Shown: positions 1 to 11,477, counted from the stretch's first letter. The stretch is 64,000 nucleotides of DNA from Collariella sp. IMI 366227 (GCA_027946355.1 JAPEUS010000020.1:248001-312000); one strand, 5' to 3'. The notes: generated by a model from the letters alone, not told the origin. A program made the numbers and translations.

Positions 1-1295
1 GCGGGGCTCGCGAAGAATATGTTCAAGGCGCACAAAGAGTTTACCGGTGAGTGCCCTTGCTTTAAAACTTCCATAAATTGTATGCTGACCATCAACATAG
101 AGAACGGATTGAAGGGTCTTGGAGGCGAGTCTTGGTCCGAGTTTGCCTTCATGGTTAACTACCTCGGCGCCAGCCTCAACGACACCGACATCAACGGCGG
201 CAGTGAATCGTCCTTCTGGTCTGAGGTAAGCCACTTTCACATGCAAAGAATAAAATAGCACATTTTGACGCGGCAACAGATCTATGACACTGTCTACTTT
301 AGCGCCTCCTCCTGGCGGACCATCAACGGCGGCCTCAATCGCCTCCCCCTATCCTTCCACCCCCTCGTTAACAAAGACACCTACATGAACCGCAAGGTCG
401 AGCGCATTCAGTTCAGCAAAGACAAAAAGAAGTCCCCCAAGGTTCAACTCACCTGGCGCGACACCACCGAAAAGCGCAATCACCGGCAGCAACCCCCCAC
501 CACCCAGCTCCGGACCTCCACCTTCGACTACGCCCTCATCTCCGCCCCCTTCACCGTCGTCCGCAGCTGGCGCCTCCCCTCTCTCCCGCCAACCATCACC
601 AATGCCATCAACCATCTCGGCTACGCCTCCGCTTGCAAAGTCGCCCTCGAATACTCCACCCGCTTCTGGGAGCACCTCGCCAACCCCATCGTCGGCGGGT
701 GCTCGACAACCACCGACATCCCGGGCATCGAGTCAATCTGCTATCCGAGCTACAACCTCAACGGCACGGGCAAGGCGACGATCCTGGCGAGCTACGCCAC
801 GTCGGAGTGGGTGTCGTCACTTGGCGAAGAGGAGCACGTGCAGATGGTGGTGGACGCGATGAGTGAGATCCACGGTGAGGAGACGAGGAAGTTGTGGACG
901 GGGAAGTATAACAGGCGGTGCTGGAACCATGATTCGTTGGAGAGGGCCGGGTGGGCAAATCCAACTATTGGGCAGCACAAGCTGTATATTCCGGAGTATT
1001 TTAAGACGTATGATGGGGTAAGTTTGGCGGTTTTTGGGCGGTGTTTTTTGGGGTGTGTTTGCTGACGTGGTGGTTGCAGTTGATTTTCATCGGTGAGCAT
1101 ACCAGCTACACGCATGCTTGGATCGCCTCGGCGCTTGAGTCGGGGATTAGAGGGTCGGTTCAGTTGCTTCTTGGTAAGTTGCTGAAACACCTGAAAATGA
1201 AAGTGTTTTGGCTAACGATTGATGTAGAACTCGGCCTGGTTGATGAGGCCAAGGAGGTTGTGAACAAGTGGATGGCGAGGTGGATTGACATTTAA
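1..1295 (+). CDS. L-amino-acid oxidase-like flavin amine oxidase (5' partial)
   Basis: C-terminal part of a flavin-containing amine oxidase. The gene enters from outside the window, so the N-terminal dinucleotide-binding motif is not seen. Exons read 1-225, 280-1017, 1080-1173 and 1229-1295, joined by GTAAGC/GTAAGT donors and CAG/TAG acceptors, all in phase; the stop is TAA at 1293-1295. Family features visible are NGGLNRLP (substrate/FAD side), a central segment with WANPTIGQ and, across the third exon, IFIGEHTSYTHAWIASALES, which matches the C-terminal FAD-binding stretch of amine oxidases (GEHTS...GW-like, then an alanine/serine-rich helix). The enzyme would deaminate an amino acid to a 2-oxo acid with release of ammonia and peroxide. 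Substrate is inferred from resemblance to fungal L-amino-acid oxidases; a polyamine or other amine oxidase is possible. Confidence 0.8.
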
Positions 1296-2034
1296 GGCTT
1301 GGCTTGGATATATCCCAGGAGTGACTTTGGATGGGCGAGAGCGCAGAGTGGTCTGCGAGTTGTTTCTAGTCAGTTAGAAAGTAGTAAGTTAGGTAGGGCT
1401 AATATCATCTCTCTGAGATTACAACTATTGTTACACAGCATTCTTCTCATGGATGTACATGCCTCCTCATGATACACATGACTCGATTGTCCGTGTTTAT
1501 AACATTACAAGACCCAAAATCCAAGAAGAACCGTCACCACTGCCGATGCCAATGCCCATCTTGCTGGGATCACCCTCACGGCACTGTTGTCCTTGTCTTC
1601 CACCCCACCGTCTTGATGCCCTCACCACCGACCTGCTGAGCATTTGTATTTGCTGGTACCTTCCCCGAGAAAGTAAACCCCTTCCCTATTCCCACACCAC
1701 TGGGAGCGATGCATTAAACGTTTGCAAGCGCAGAGCTGGCCTTTCTTGAGTAATTTGCATCATAGGTTGTGTGACGGCGCGGCGCCTTCGCGCCTTGACG
1801 CATCACATTCGAATCATCTCTTCCTAGGGACCAGGTGGCTGGAGAAGTTCAATGGTTCCATGGCTCGCGGTGGATTCAGGCACTTGCCCGTTGGGGCGGT
1901 CAGGGCAGGCTGCCTAGCCGCAGGACCGGTGGCAAACAGATAGTTGGGGCATCCGTTTGGAGAGCCTCGGAGAGTTGGGAGCCCTTTTATCGGGCACGGC
2001 ACCCGTAGCTTCGCTACAGCTTCTCTCTCTCTCC
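1296..2034. other. intergenic, convergent 3' ends
   Basis: Lies between the amine oxidase stop and the stop of the minus-strand secreted-protein gene. Short ORFs on both strands show no family resemblance. I see no RNA gene or repeat here. Confidence 0.5.
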
Positions 2035-2693
2035 TCAGTTTGTTGTCTTCGTCAATAGAGTGTAGCTGTTCTCTGGCTTCGTTCCAGTTGCTTGTGCCTC
2101 GCCGCGACAGGTTGCATTGATCATAGCCGTCACAAGGACGCGGTAGTTGAGCACCATGGAGTCCCAGAAATTCTGCAAGTCCTTCGTCGAGTTTCACAGC
2201 GTGCCGGTATCATCCTCTTAGACCCAACCTCCAGACCGAGCCCTCGGTACGGGTCACAAATCCGTTCAAATACGGTATCGGCACCCCGTTGTACGAGGGG
2301 ACGAAGGATTCGGCTTCCCCCCGGGTCATTTTCGCTGCACTCCTTGGGCGTTTCGAACTGAAGTCTGTTGCTGCAAGTCACGGGCGATCCAAACCGAAGC
2401 TTGGATTTGTTTAATGCGGGATCGATCACGTTCCAGGCGTACTCGGACGCGGTGGAGTTCTCTACCGCGGCGATGCAGGCGTCAGAGAGCAGCCCCTTGC
2501 AGGAGGCGTCGGTGGCCAGTGGTTTGTTGTCTACGTTGTTGAGGCATTGTACGGTTCAACGACCAGTAAAAGGCTCCCCAAACTCGCTAAAGCCGCCAAA
2601 TGTCATTGCATGGGCAGCCGGGGGGAGGAAGCCAAGGAGGAGGAGCTGCCAGTGCGCTGTGGCGGCGGCGCTCAAGATGTGAGAGGGCGCCAT
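2035..2693 (-). pseudogene. secreted Cys-containing protein gene with one internal stop
   Basis: Minus-strand gene starting at ATG 2693-2691. The model is exon 2693-2229, intron 2228-2173 (weak GTTGGG donor, good TTGCAG acceptor) and exon 2172-2035, giving 201 codons in phase. The N-terminus is a typical signal peptide (MAPSHIL then LLLLGFLPPAAHA). The mature part has spaced cysteines (CLNN, CKGLL, CIAAV, CSNR, CSEND, CDPY, CRGE) and several N-glycosylation sequons such as NST, NKS and NAT. Codon 46 is TGA (2558-2556), while the frame before and after it looks conserved in composition, so a CGA-to-TGA change is the simplest reading. It could be a true null allele or a base-call error. I do not recognise the family. 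Confidence 0.45.
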
Positions 2694-3220
2694 TGTGATT
2701 GCGGTTGTGAGTCTGAACAATGACGACAGGGCTGTTTGTGTCGAGGGACGGGGGCCGTAGTTGGGCCCCAGTTCTGACAGATGGCAAGAATGCCTCGGCA
2801 GCACCACCGATGTACTAAGACCTGTTGGGGAGGTTCGTGCGCATGGGGCCAGGGGCATCGCCGCTTCGGGATGAAGCCAAGGCACTTGGTAAGAGATGTG
2901 TTTAGGCGGCAGCTATTCCCATTGGCTGCGCCTCGGCCTGTCCCGGTCTGCAATCTCGTGCTTGCGGAATAAAACCTATCCCCGGAGTGGAAGGCTAGAA
3001 GCTCCCAACCACACCACCACGGCCCAGACCCATTCACCCCTAAGACCGCAACTGCAACCTCCTCCGCTTCGCTTCGTGAGCAGTGAAATACATCATGATT
3101 CTTTTGGTTCCCCGCTCTGGTTGTTGGCTTTTTTTCCCAAACTGCATTTCCTCCGTCAACTTGCTGCAGTTATCGCCCGGAATCCCAACGCAGCTCCAAG
3201 CTTACCAAACTGCCGGAATA
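2694..3220. other. shared upstream region of two divergent genes
   Basis: Sits between the minus-strand secreted-protein start (2693) and the plus-strand start at 3221, so it probably holds both promoters. No conserved ORF or repeat was found. Confidence 0.4.
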
Positions 3221-4322
3221 ATGGCCGACGAACAGTCGAATTTCACCAGTAGCGACGACGTCACACAGCCCCGGTGAGCCCAGTTTTGGACCAAAACGAC
3301 CGTTTCTACACCTGACCTATCCCTTACTGACTCCTCCCTGCTGGCTGTTACGACTCCCTTCGTTCCGCCGCTCAAATGTAGCGATATTTGGACATCGAAG
3401 AGGTTGGTGACTTCTATTGGTGTTGCCATGAGTACCTTGGCCGTCTTCGCGTCTGACACGGCAAACCCCCGTTTCACCTCGTGCCAACCGTCAGGATGGG
3501 CGACCAACATCCCAGCCCGCAACTTCAGCTTTAGTCCGGCTTTGTGCCCAAAATCCTGGATATACTGTAGGCAACAATTTCTGCTGTTTTTGCCCCTTTC
3601 TGGTTGTTTCAAAAGCAAATTTACTCCCGAATCGCTCCTGAAACACCCTGTTATGGGATAAAATAGCTGACATTGTTGGTAGGGTCCATGGCGGAGGTCA
3701 CAGACGGAAATGGCGTGTACTCAACAGCGCTCTGCTGTAAGACGTACGTAGGATGAGTCTGATGACGCCGATGATCAGAAGAAGCAGCAGCTGACCAACG
3801 GCTCACCCCCTTTCCGCACCAAACAGCCTCCATCATCCCGATTCCGACGCCAACACGGTGATAACTACCATGGCCATCCCATGCATGAGTTACTTTGGCC
3901 GGTTGGATTCGACCTATGGAACCCTCTTGACCGATGGAATGACAAACGGCCTCCTGATGCACGAGGCGTGGAAGGTCAGCTGGGCTGCTTTTGACATCAG
4001 CACGCTGTCCCTGTCGCTGCCAGCTCTCACTTCGGGGTGGACCCTCAGTAAGTGGACGCCGGGTGAGACGGTGATTCGAGTGACGCCCGAGTCGACGAGC
4101 CACGAGACGGACAGAGCGCTCTCGAAACTTGGTAAATTCGTGTATATCGTGGTACCCGTCTTGATTGTGGGTCTGGTAGTCCTCATCGGGGGATGCTGTG
4201 GCATGTGTTGTTTAGTGACCAAGTATCAAGAGCGCCTGGGACTGAAGACGCCGATTGAACTTGAGACGCCGGCGGTTGAATTAGAGAAGCGGGAACGGAG
4301 GGAGGGCGGGTTGCCTACGTAG
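3221..4322 (+). CDS. single-pass fungal membrane protein, 4 exons
   Basis: The model is join(3221-3273, 3382-3566, 3683-3743, 3827-4322), 264 codons plus stop. Introns 2 and 3 are well supported (GTAGGC...CTGAC-13 nt-TAG, and GTACGT...CTCAC...CAG) and restore one frame. The protein has an extracellular-looking half with CQPSGW, a FSPALCP block and a CC pair, then a conserved SW..FDISTLSLSLPALTSGW segment. A single transmembrane helix follows (FVYIVVPVLIVGLVVLIGG, then a CCGMCC cluster) and a short charged cytoplasmic tail. The pattern resembles a large family of uncharacterised fungal receptor-like or wall-sensor-like proteins. The 5' end is uncertain: the first intron (3274-3381) fits GT-AG and phase, but it removes a TPFVPPLKCS segment that looks family-like, and reading through it meets TGA at 3275-3277. 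Confidence 0.55.
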
Positions 4323-5128
4323 GCGTGGTACTTATTGGGGTGGTTTACGACAGTCGACAACTAACGTGCCTAGGTAAGATTTTGGAAGAAGCATGGTCCC
4401 GAGGGCCGAAGCATGGACATTCGGGCCGGAAGGGTTGTTCTCTCGACTAACCGATGAAGACAGAGGTTGCTGGATTGCGGCCAGAGGATTCCGCCGCTCC
4501 CCGGACCCAGCGTACCGTATATGTATGGCGTTTTTCCCCAATCCCATTTAATTGCCCTTTCGGCCCGCCTGGCTTAATTCGGCATTGTGTAAGGACGGCT
4601 CGAGGACGAGATGGATTCAGCTGGTTCTGTGGGCCGATATTCCGTAAATCACCAACTGCAGTATGAACCTTTGCCCCCAACCGCTCCTTCGCCAGTTTGG
4701 GGATGGTTCTGGAAGAAAATAACGTCAAGAGCATATGTGTTAATACTGGAAGTATTTTTTTTTTCTAGAAAAAATGAACACCCTGATGCCTCCTTTGGAA
4801 GGGAAATTAGGTTACAGGAGAGGTCAAACTCGAGCATGCCTCTTTGCACATAACTATGCCCCGAGAGTTTTTTTTTGCGTTCTTTTTTTTACTCTTTCCT
4901 TTTCCTTCCATTCTGTTTTATACTAGAATTAACAATCCTAAACTTGTCAGATTTACATAGAAACTGAGGTACAGCAAGAGTGTAAAGTGCCCAGAGCAAC
5001 AGAGGAAAGGGGACGCAGGCTCCAAAACTCAACCATGAGAGCAAAGAGGTGTCATATCTCTCACAATAAACTGACACCTATCAGAAAAGGCCATAAAATA
5101 TTCGTGCAGCTCTTTGTGAAGGGTGGCT
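4323..5128. other. intergenic region with T-rich tracts
   Basis: About 800 bases between convergent 3' ends. It contains T-runs near 4756 and 4868-4890. No ORF here resembles a known protein. Confidence 0.5.
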
Positions 5129-5721
5129 CTACTCATCATGACCATCATTGAAGTAGGGATTCTCAACCTTTGGTGCCAAGTTTGTGACCAAGCTGTACTT
5201 CAGCTTCCACTTCCCGTCGTCCACCACGAACTCATCATCACATCTCTCATAGATCCGGAATGTCTTCTTCGGATCATGAAGCGCCTTGTGTTCCCAGCGA
5301 GACCAGACGATGCTGCGAGTTGTTAGCTCCGACCGTCTTAGTACACGAAAATTAGACGCACTAGGTGGTGACATTGGCCTTGGTTGCGTCATGGTTGAAC
5401 TTAATAATCGCATTGGAGACGTGGTGCGCAACCATGGCGTCTCCGAACGCCTTCTTGGTGTTTTTAATTACTTCCTCAAGGCCAACAGAAAGCCCGCCGT
5501 AGTCTGGACCCAGAGGCCTACTGTCGTAGACGACGTCTTTGGTCATGGACTCGCCGAGGCGATCCCAGTCCTTCGTGTCAAGAGTTTCGGCGAGGATTGA
5601 CTCCCTTTGGTGGATAACTTCGTATGGATCGGGTTGGGTATTAGAGTCATGGTCGTGGGATGATGTCGCCCGGACGCAGAGGGGGGATGAGGGAGGCGAG
5701 CAGAAGCGCAGCGACACGCAT
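5129..5721 (-). CDS. secreted SnoaL/NTF2-like domain protein (one-base break)
   Basis: Exon 1 is 5721-5362, the intron 5361-5313 (GTGCGT donor, GCTAAC branch point, CAG acceptor) and exon 2 5312-5129, about 180 residues. The body (HQRESILAETLDTKDWDRL, then KDVVYDSRPLG, LEEVIKNTKKAFGDAM, HHVSNAIIKF, and YIVWSRWEHKAL followed by DDGKWKL) has the helix-then-curved-sheet pattern of a SnoaL/NTF2-like alpha+beta barrel, which may be a small hydrolase/isomerase-like or ligand-binding domain. The only ATG in a sensible place (5721) encodes a signal peptide, MRVAALLLASLIP, but lies one base out of frame with the domain. Skipping one base in the G6 run at 5681-5686 joins them exactly, giving 181 codons. 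Either a sequencing insertion or a real frameshift. The substrate is unknown. Confidence 0.65.
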
Positions 5722-6178
5722 GTTGAAGGTGAAACAATGCCGGAAATATTAGGAGATGGGTACGAGTCAATAGACTTGCTAAACTCGAGAATTGCAGTTT
5801 ATATGCAGAAACAACAACTCCCATGAGCCGTCTCTGCTTGTCTTCTTTGGGGGTCAAATTCTGTCTTATTTGTCCACGTTACGGAACTCCGATTAAGTTG
5901 CGGATGTAACACAGCATCCCCACCTATTTCTACGAGAAAATACAATCTCCATGCTGCGCTATGTTGTAACTCTTTGGCCGTCTCGCCTGCTTCAGTACCT
6001 TGGCTGCTTGGTTGATAACAGCCAAGTCGTCGAGCAGTTTCCATGATGAAAACCACCGCATATAGGCCTCTTCCACAGTTGTTTTAAACATTGATGTTGG
6101 TATATCAGCCCATGATAGAAGAATTGAAACAACAGAACACGACCCGCCAGTGCTTCACTTTTCCAAAAGTAGCAAGGG
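5722..6178. other. upstream region interrupted by the copia insertion
   Basis: Probable promoter side of the minus-strand SnoaL-like gene, now bounded by the retrotransposon. No recognisable gene. Confidence 0.4.
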
Positions 6179-6183
6179 GTTCT
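6179..6183 (+). repeat. target-site duplication, left copy
   Basis: The bases GTTCT lie directly before the 5' LTR and are repeated directly after the 3' LTR at 11883-11887. A 5-bp duplication is normal for copia integrases. Confidence 0.9.
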
Positions 6184-6384
6184 TGTCGAACCGCAGTGTG
6201 CATCAAGCCACCGCTGAGTTGGTGCACATCTACCCCTCACTTTGATCTGCGGGTGAGAGGGAGGAGGGAGGCTTTTCCCTCAATCAACAACATCAAGAAC
6301 ACCTGAACAACCCTTTGAGTTCCATCCTGGTGGTGATATTTGGTGCTGAATATATTGCTTCATTCCCTGCGCAGTGGTTCAACA
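6184..6384 (+). repeat. 5' LTR (201 bp)
   Basis: Identical to 11682-11882. It begins TGTCGAAC and ends GTTCAACA, a short inverted terminal repeat with TG...CA ends. It should contain the element promoter and RNA start. Confidence 0.95.
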
Positions 6385-6397
6385 ATTAAGAGTCTCA
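6385..6397 (+). promoter_or_regulatory. primer-binding site matching tRNA-Lys(CTT) anticodon arm
   Basis: The 13 bases ATTAAGAGTCTCA directly abut the 5' LTR. Their reverse complement, TGAGACTCTTAAT, equals positions 27-39 of the spliced tRNA-Lys encoded at 53133-53220 (stem TGAGA, loop CTCTTAA, first base of the 3' stem). Position 26 of the tRNA would then form a G:T pair. Drosophila copia is known to prime from an internal tRNA fragment ending near position 39, so the arrangement fits half-tRNA priming, here with Lys instead of initiator Met. Confidence 0.7.
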
Positions 6398-6486
6398 TTT
6401 GGCCTCGAAATCGATCGAGTTGGTCAACCTTACGGCCCTGCGCACGAAAACCCCGCACCAGATCCCACCGTAACATCAACGCAACC

Positions 6487-7674
6487 ATGTCTTCCAACGA
6501 CAACGACGTCAAGACCGTTCTAAAGGGCCCGGCCGAATGGCTGGCGTGGAACCGCGAGTTCCGGAGGATCATGGAAGGATACGACCTCCTCGACTACCTG
6601 GATGGCAAGCAAAACCTCATCAAGAAACCCACGATGCCTGACGAAGACCCTCTGGCACACGAAAAATACATCAACGGCCAGTTGCAGGCCCTGCTCAACG
6701 CCCTGCTCAGCAAACTGCCCGACAGCCCGAACTCCCCAGCTTCCACACCCACAGGCTCCGAGGCTGCCGAAACGCAGGCCACGATGCCACAAGACCCAGA
6801 CAACGGGATCCCTGGGTTTAAACGACTGAGCGAGCCAGACAAGAAGCTGTACCGCGACCGCCGGAAGGCGCTCCGGGGGAACCCTACGGCCGTTGAAACG
6901 GCACTCAACCGACGATACGATGCTCAGTACAAGCAATGGAGCACCCAGGAGAAGCACCTGAACCAGGCGCGCGACGCCCTCAATACCACTGTTGGTCCCA
7001 GGCTTCGGGCAAACCATTTGGTTTCTTCGAACATTCGGCAGTGCTACGACAACCTCCAGGAAGCCTGCCTTGACGATGGGGCTACCGAGAGAGCGACGGC
7101 CGCAAGTCTAGCGAGCCACCTGACCGCCCTAAGGAACACGAAGCCCATCAACCAAGCCGCCTTTTACCAGTGGCTTACCCAGTGGGAGAACCTCATCGCC
7201 GACGGCACCGCGTTGGGCATCGATCAAGCCGTGCGCCCCAAGCTTTGGTTCGAAGACCTGACAAGCGCCCTTGTGGAAGTGATGCCGCAATATGCACTCC
7301 ACGCCCAACAGCTGGGCCGACAAGACTACAGTGCCCTGGTTCCACGGGTCCTCGCGGGCCAGGCGCGCGCTGCAGCCGCGGCTTACCTTCCTAAGGAACA
7401 GCCGCGTGGCCGTGTGGCCAAAGGGTCGTTTCCTACATTTGGCTCCCAACCTGAGCAAGACCATCACGACCAGCCCACGAAAGGAAGCGATCGCCTGACA
7501 ACCATCCAAGAGAGCGCAAACGCAGGCGCAGTCAATCCGACGAGGACAAACCTCGTTGCAAGGCTTGCAGAAACTTACATCCCACTTCTGACTGTTTTAT
7601 TTGTTCCCGAAAAAAAGCCTACAAGGGCTGGGCCTCCCGCGATACTGTCCGCACCCGTGTCGATTCGGAATTAA
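6487..7674 (+). CDS. gag: copia gag polyprotein
   Basis: Starts at ATG 6487 (MSSNDNDVKTVLKGPAEW), about 100 bases after the primer-binding site. The N-terminal part has the W...F..M...DLLDYLDG pattern of copia-type capsid proteins, and the central part is helical and charged. The long frame runs to 7674, but from about 7455 the protein-like frame changes. The basic arginine-rich tract and zinc knuckle (C-K-A-C...H-P-T-S-D-C-F-I-C, 7557-7604) are in the frame starting one base earlier. That is either a programmed -1 shift or an indel. The knuckle would bind genomic RNA in the virus-like particle. Confidence 0.75.
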   Translation: MSSNDNDVKTVLKGPAEWLAWNREFRRIMEGYDLLDYLDGKQNLIKKPTMPDEDPLAHEKYINGQLQALLNALLSKLPDSPNSPASTPTGSEAAETQATMPQDPDNGIPGFKRLSEPDKKLYRDRRKALRGNPTAVETALNRRYDAQYKQWSTQEKHLNQARDALNTTVGPRLRANHLVSSNIRQCYDNLQEACLDDGATERATAASLASHLTALRNTKPINQAAFYQWLTQWENLIADGTALGIDQAVRPKLWFEDLTSALVEVMPQYALHAQQLGRQDYSALVPRVLAGQARAAAAAYLPKEQPRGRVAKGSFPTFGSQPEQDHHDQPTKGSDRLTTIQESANAGAVNPTRTNLVARLAETYIPLLTVLFVPEKKPTRAGPPAILSAPVSIRN

Positions 7675-10600
7675 AAGCTAACCCAGGCTTACGAGCAGAA
7701 GCCCAACGCCAGAGCCAACGCGAACCCCAAAGGAAGTTGAACAAGAGGAAGTCAAGAGACCGAGAACAAGATTCAGATGGCGAGGCTGAAGCAGGCGCAA
7801 ATAACTGACTGGCCGATTCAACCTCGGATACCACAGCTAGGTGTGATACCTGGGTCCCGCTGCAGAATTGGGATTTGAGGCCTATCTGCGCGCGACCAAT
7901 GGGTAGAATCTCGGGACTTGTTGCAGCCAACTTGGCCAGGTTCAGTCTATACGAGTCCCCAAACAAGCCCTCGGGCCCTGTTGCTTCAAGCTTCAGTGTG
8001 CTATACGAGCCCAAATACCACCTCGTCCATTCTATTATTCTTGATTCTGGCTCGACTATCCACATTGTCAACAACCTGAGGCGGTTCAGGCGGCTCCCCG
8101 CCTGGCAGGAGCACGCCGACTGTGTGTGGGCAGGCGACCGCCAGGTTCCCATCGAGGGATATGGCGATGTCGATATCCAACTACGTGGGCCGGGAGGCCT
8201 ACGTATCCACACATTACGCAACGTTGCGTTCTGCCCGACGTTCGCCTGCAATCTGGTGTCCCTACGGCTACTCAACCGCCAGGGCATTTGGTGGGACAAC
8301 CACCCAGACCGGAATTGGCTCCGTCAGTACGACGGCACGCCTATCGCTTCGCTCACCCACCAACACGACCAATTCGTTCTGGAATACGTTCCACCAGAGA
8401 CTACAAACGCTGCGCTTACCGCTCGCACCCACAAGATGCGACAGATCACCAAACGCGTAACGAAAGGCGCCGACGCAATGACCTGGCACCTACGGCTTGG
8501 CCACCCAGGCCCCCGAGTGCTTGAACACATGGTTAACTGCTCTACAGGCGCCCGGGTCCGTGGGATTCCGACAGTCGAATGCAACGGCTGTGGGCTGGAA
8601 AGGCGCACCGGCAACCCAGCAATAACCCCAGACCTCTACCAACGGCCCCAGCTGACCGAATTGCAGTTGACATCTTCGGCTTCAAGCCAGGGCGCGGCAA
8701 CTTCCAGTACCTTCTTCTCGCCACTGACAGGTACTCGGGCATGGCCTGGGACTACTACCTTGAGAGGCGTGACGCAGATGGTATCCTGGCGGCACTCAAG
8801 CACCTAACTACCTGCTGGAACGGCAATACAGCCTCCACGTCAAGGTCATTGAATGCGACAACGAGATCACGCAGGCCGAAGTCATCAAGGCCTGGGCAGT
8901 AGAAAAGGGTATCAAACTCGAGCCCTCTGCACCTGACACTCCCGCTCAGAATGGGGGCGCAGAGCGCTCGGGGGGTGTGATCATTAACCAGAAGGCGGCT
9001 GCGATGCGAATCAGCGCTGGCCTTCCAGAACAACTTTGGCCAGAGATCACCCGTACGGCAACGTACCTTTACAACAGGTCGCCCAAGCAGCTCAGGCGCT
9101 GGACATCGCCATTCGAGTGTTTCCACGGTTTTTTAGCTAGCCGCGATGGCCACAACAACAGCCACGACTACAAGCCTTACCTTGGCCACCTCAGAACATA
9201 CGGCTGCAAGGCCTTTGCGATGACAGACGTCGCCAAGCGCGGCCACGAACGCAAACGCAAGCTGAAACCCAAGGCCTGGGTTGGCTTTCTGGTGGGCTAC
9301 GAATCTACCAACATCTACCGCATCTGGAATCCTGCAACCAATCCCATCGCTCGAACGCGCGATGTGGTTTTCGACGAGAATACCACCTTCTCACCAGACC
9401 TCGAACACCTGGCGCAGGAACTCAAGGAAGTCGACCTCGAACAGTTGAAGGCCTGGCTCTCGGCCAACAACGCTACAAGCCCTGACGGCGAACTTCATCA
9501 TGAGGAAGAAGAAGACCTTCCCGCCATTGCCGAAAGTGACGCTCCAGCGCTGGGCAATAACGAAACCGACGCTGGCGATGGAACAACCGAGGAAGTACTG
9601 GATACCATTGTCGTCAAGGGAGATGCAACCAGCACATTTCTAGAGTTTCAATATCCCACACCGCCGCCCACACCACCAGCGGCGATGATCGCGACCGCGT
9701 TCACAGGCACTCATTGCAACAACCAAGACAACAATGTCCGCAGCTTCGAACCATGGAAAGCCGCGTTTTATGCAGGCGCGGCAAACAACAGTCCCCCACC
9801 ATGGAGACAGACAACAGGCCTAATCTCTCGCATGGAAGTCGAACAGCTGCAACAAACAGGCGCTCTAGGTTCTATCCATCAGACCCGCTTGCCGCCAGAA
9901 CCACGGTGGCATCACGACCTGCAACAGCACCCATTTGGCCACCTGTTTGAAGAAGCCGAAAGGGAGCACCTCCAGAGCCATACAGAAATGGCCTCATGGA
10001 AGGAAGCCCCCCCCGCAGAGAGGCTCAGCCCTGCGGCAAGGCACCACGCAGGCAGGTCTTGGGCTGTATGTGGGTATATGTCTACAAAGTGGATGAAACT
10101 GGGCACTTCGTCAAGTGTAAGGCACGGCTGGTCGTTCGGGAAGACCAACAGCGAAAGAGCCTGACGGAGGAGACATACGCGGCTACGCTTGCAGGGCGTT
10201 CGTTCCGTACCCTCCTTGCGACCGCAGCGCGTTTCAACCTGGAACTGAAGCAGTTTGATGCAGTTAACGCCTTCGTCAACGCTTCCCTAGATGAGGACAT
10301 CTTTATGGAGATGCCACCAGGTCACAGGAAGCAGGGCACAATCCTGAAGCTGCAAAAGGCTCTCTATGGCCTAAGGAAGTCCCCATTGCTTTGGCAAAAA
10401 GAATTGACAACCACGCTGACCTCCCTGGGCCTCACAACAGTTCCCCACGAGCCGTGCGTAGTGATCAAAAACGGTATCATCGTCTTCTTCTACGTGGATG
10501 ACATCGTCGTCGCGTACCGCCGCAAAAACCGCGAAAGAGCCGACGAAGTCATCAAGGGCCTCAAGAACAAATACCAGTTGACAGGTGGAAACGATTTGCA

Positions 10601-11477
10601 CTGGTTCCTGGGGATGGAAGTCCACCGGGATCGCGCGCAGCGATTGATCTGGTTGAGCCAGTCAGCCTATATCGACAAGATCGCCAGACTGGCGCCCCCG
10701 ACCAACAAGACCGTCAAAACGCCAATGCTACCGCAGGAATTGTTGCCATACGACCAGGTAGCCAGCCACGCCTCTATCAACCTCTACCAACGGAAGGTCG
10801 GCTCCCTGCTATACGCAGCTATCAATACCAGACCTGACATCGCTTTTGCAATCTCGCGGCTCGCCAGGTTCAACAACAACCCAGGACCAGCCCACCATGC
10901 TGCTATCGACCGTGTGTTCCATTACCTACTAGTTACACGGAACTTGGCCTTGCAGCTGGGGGGTGCGAATGGACTCATTGTAGCCAGCGATTCCAGCTTT
11001 GCCGACAACTCATTGGACCGCAAGAGCTCCCAAGGATTCGCAATTACGTTGTTTGGGGGCCTCATTGCCTGGCGTGCAAACAAGCAGGACACAGTAACCA
11101 CCTCCACAACAGAGGCAGAACTGTTGGCCCTAGCTCAGGCAACCAAGGAAGGGCAATTCGTCCAACGACTCTTGACGGAACTGTCAATCCACCTCGACGA
11201 CCACGTCCTGACAGTGCAGTGCGACAACGCCCAGACGATTCGGCTGATCAATGCCACAGTGGCTACCTTGCAGACAAAACTGCGACACGTTGACATTCAC
11301 AATCACTGGTTGAGACAAGAGGCGCATAATGGGAGACTCCGGGTAGAATACACCCAGTCAAAGAAGATGATGGCCGATGGTCTAACCAAGGCGTTGACCA
11401 TCGACCCCCACCAGAAATTTACCGCCATGCTTGGCTTGGTGGCCTTGAAAGGCCCCTCCACAGGAGGAAAGGACTGA
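7455..11477 (+). CDS. pol: copia pol: protease, integrase, RT, RNase H (broken)
   Basis: The order of domains is clear although the frame changes three times and is stopped once. Protease active site LDSGSTIHIVNN is at about 8040-8075. GAG-pre-integrase WHLRLGHPGP with a C..C pair follows at about 8480-8590. The integrase core has its first Asp in AVDIFGF, its second in ECDNEI and its Glu in GGAERSGG (about 8665-8975). Reverse transcriptase includes KARLVV, LKQFDAVNAFVNA and the catalytic YVDD at 10491-10502. RNase H has ASDSSFADN...SSQGF and STTEAE (about 10980-11130). Stop is at 11475-11477. Breaks are TGA at 7805-7807 and frame changes near 8650, near 8815 and in the C8 run about 10007-10014. 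Protein order and motifs are typical of fungal copia elements. Confidence 0.9.

Noticed and set aside
2173..2228. Extra stops and frame change in the secreted-protein gene
   Set aside because: They fall inside a plausible 56-bp intron, so they are not counted as further damage.
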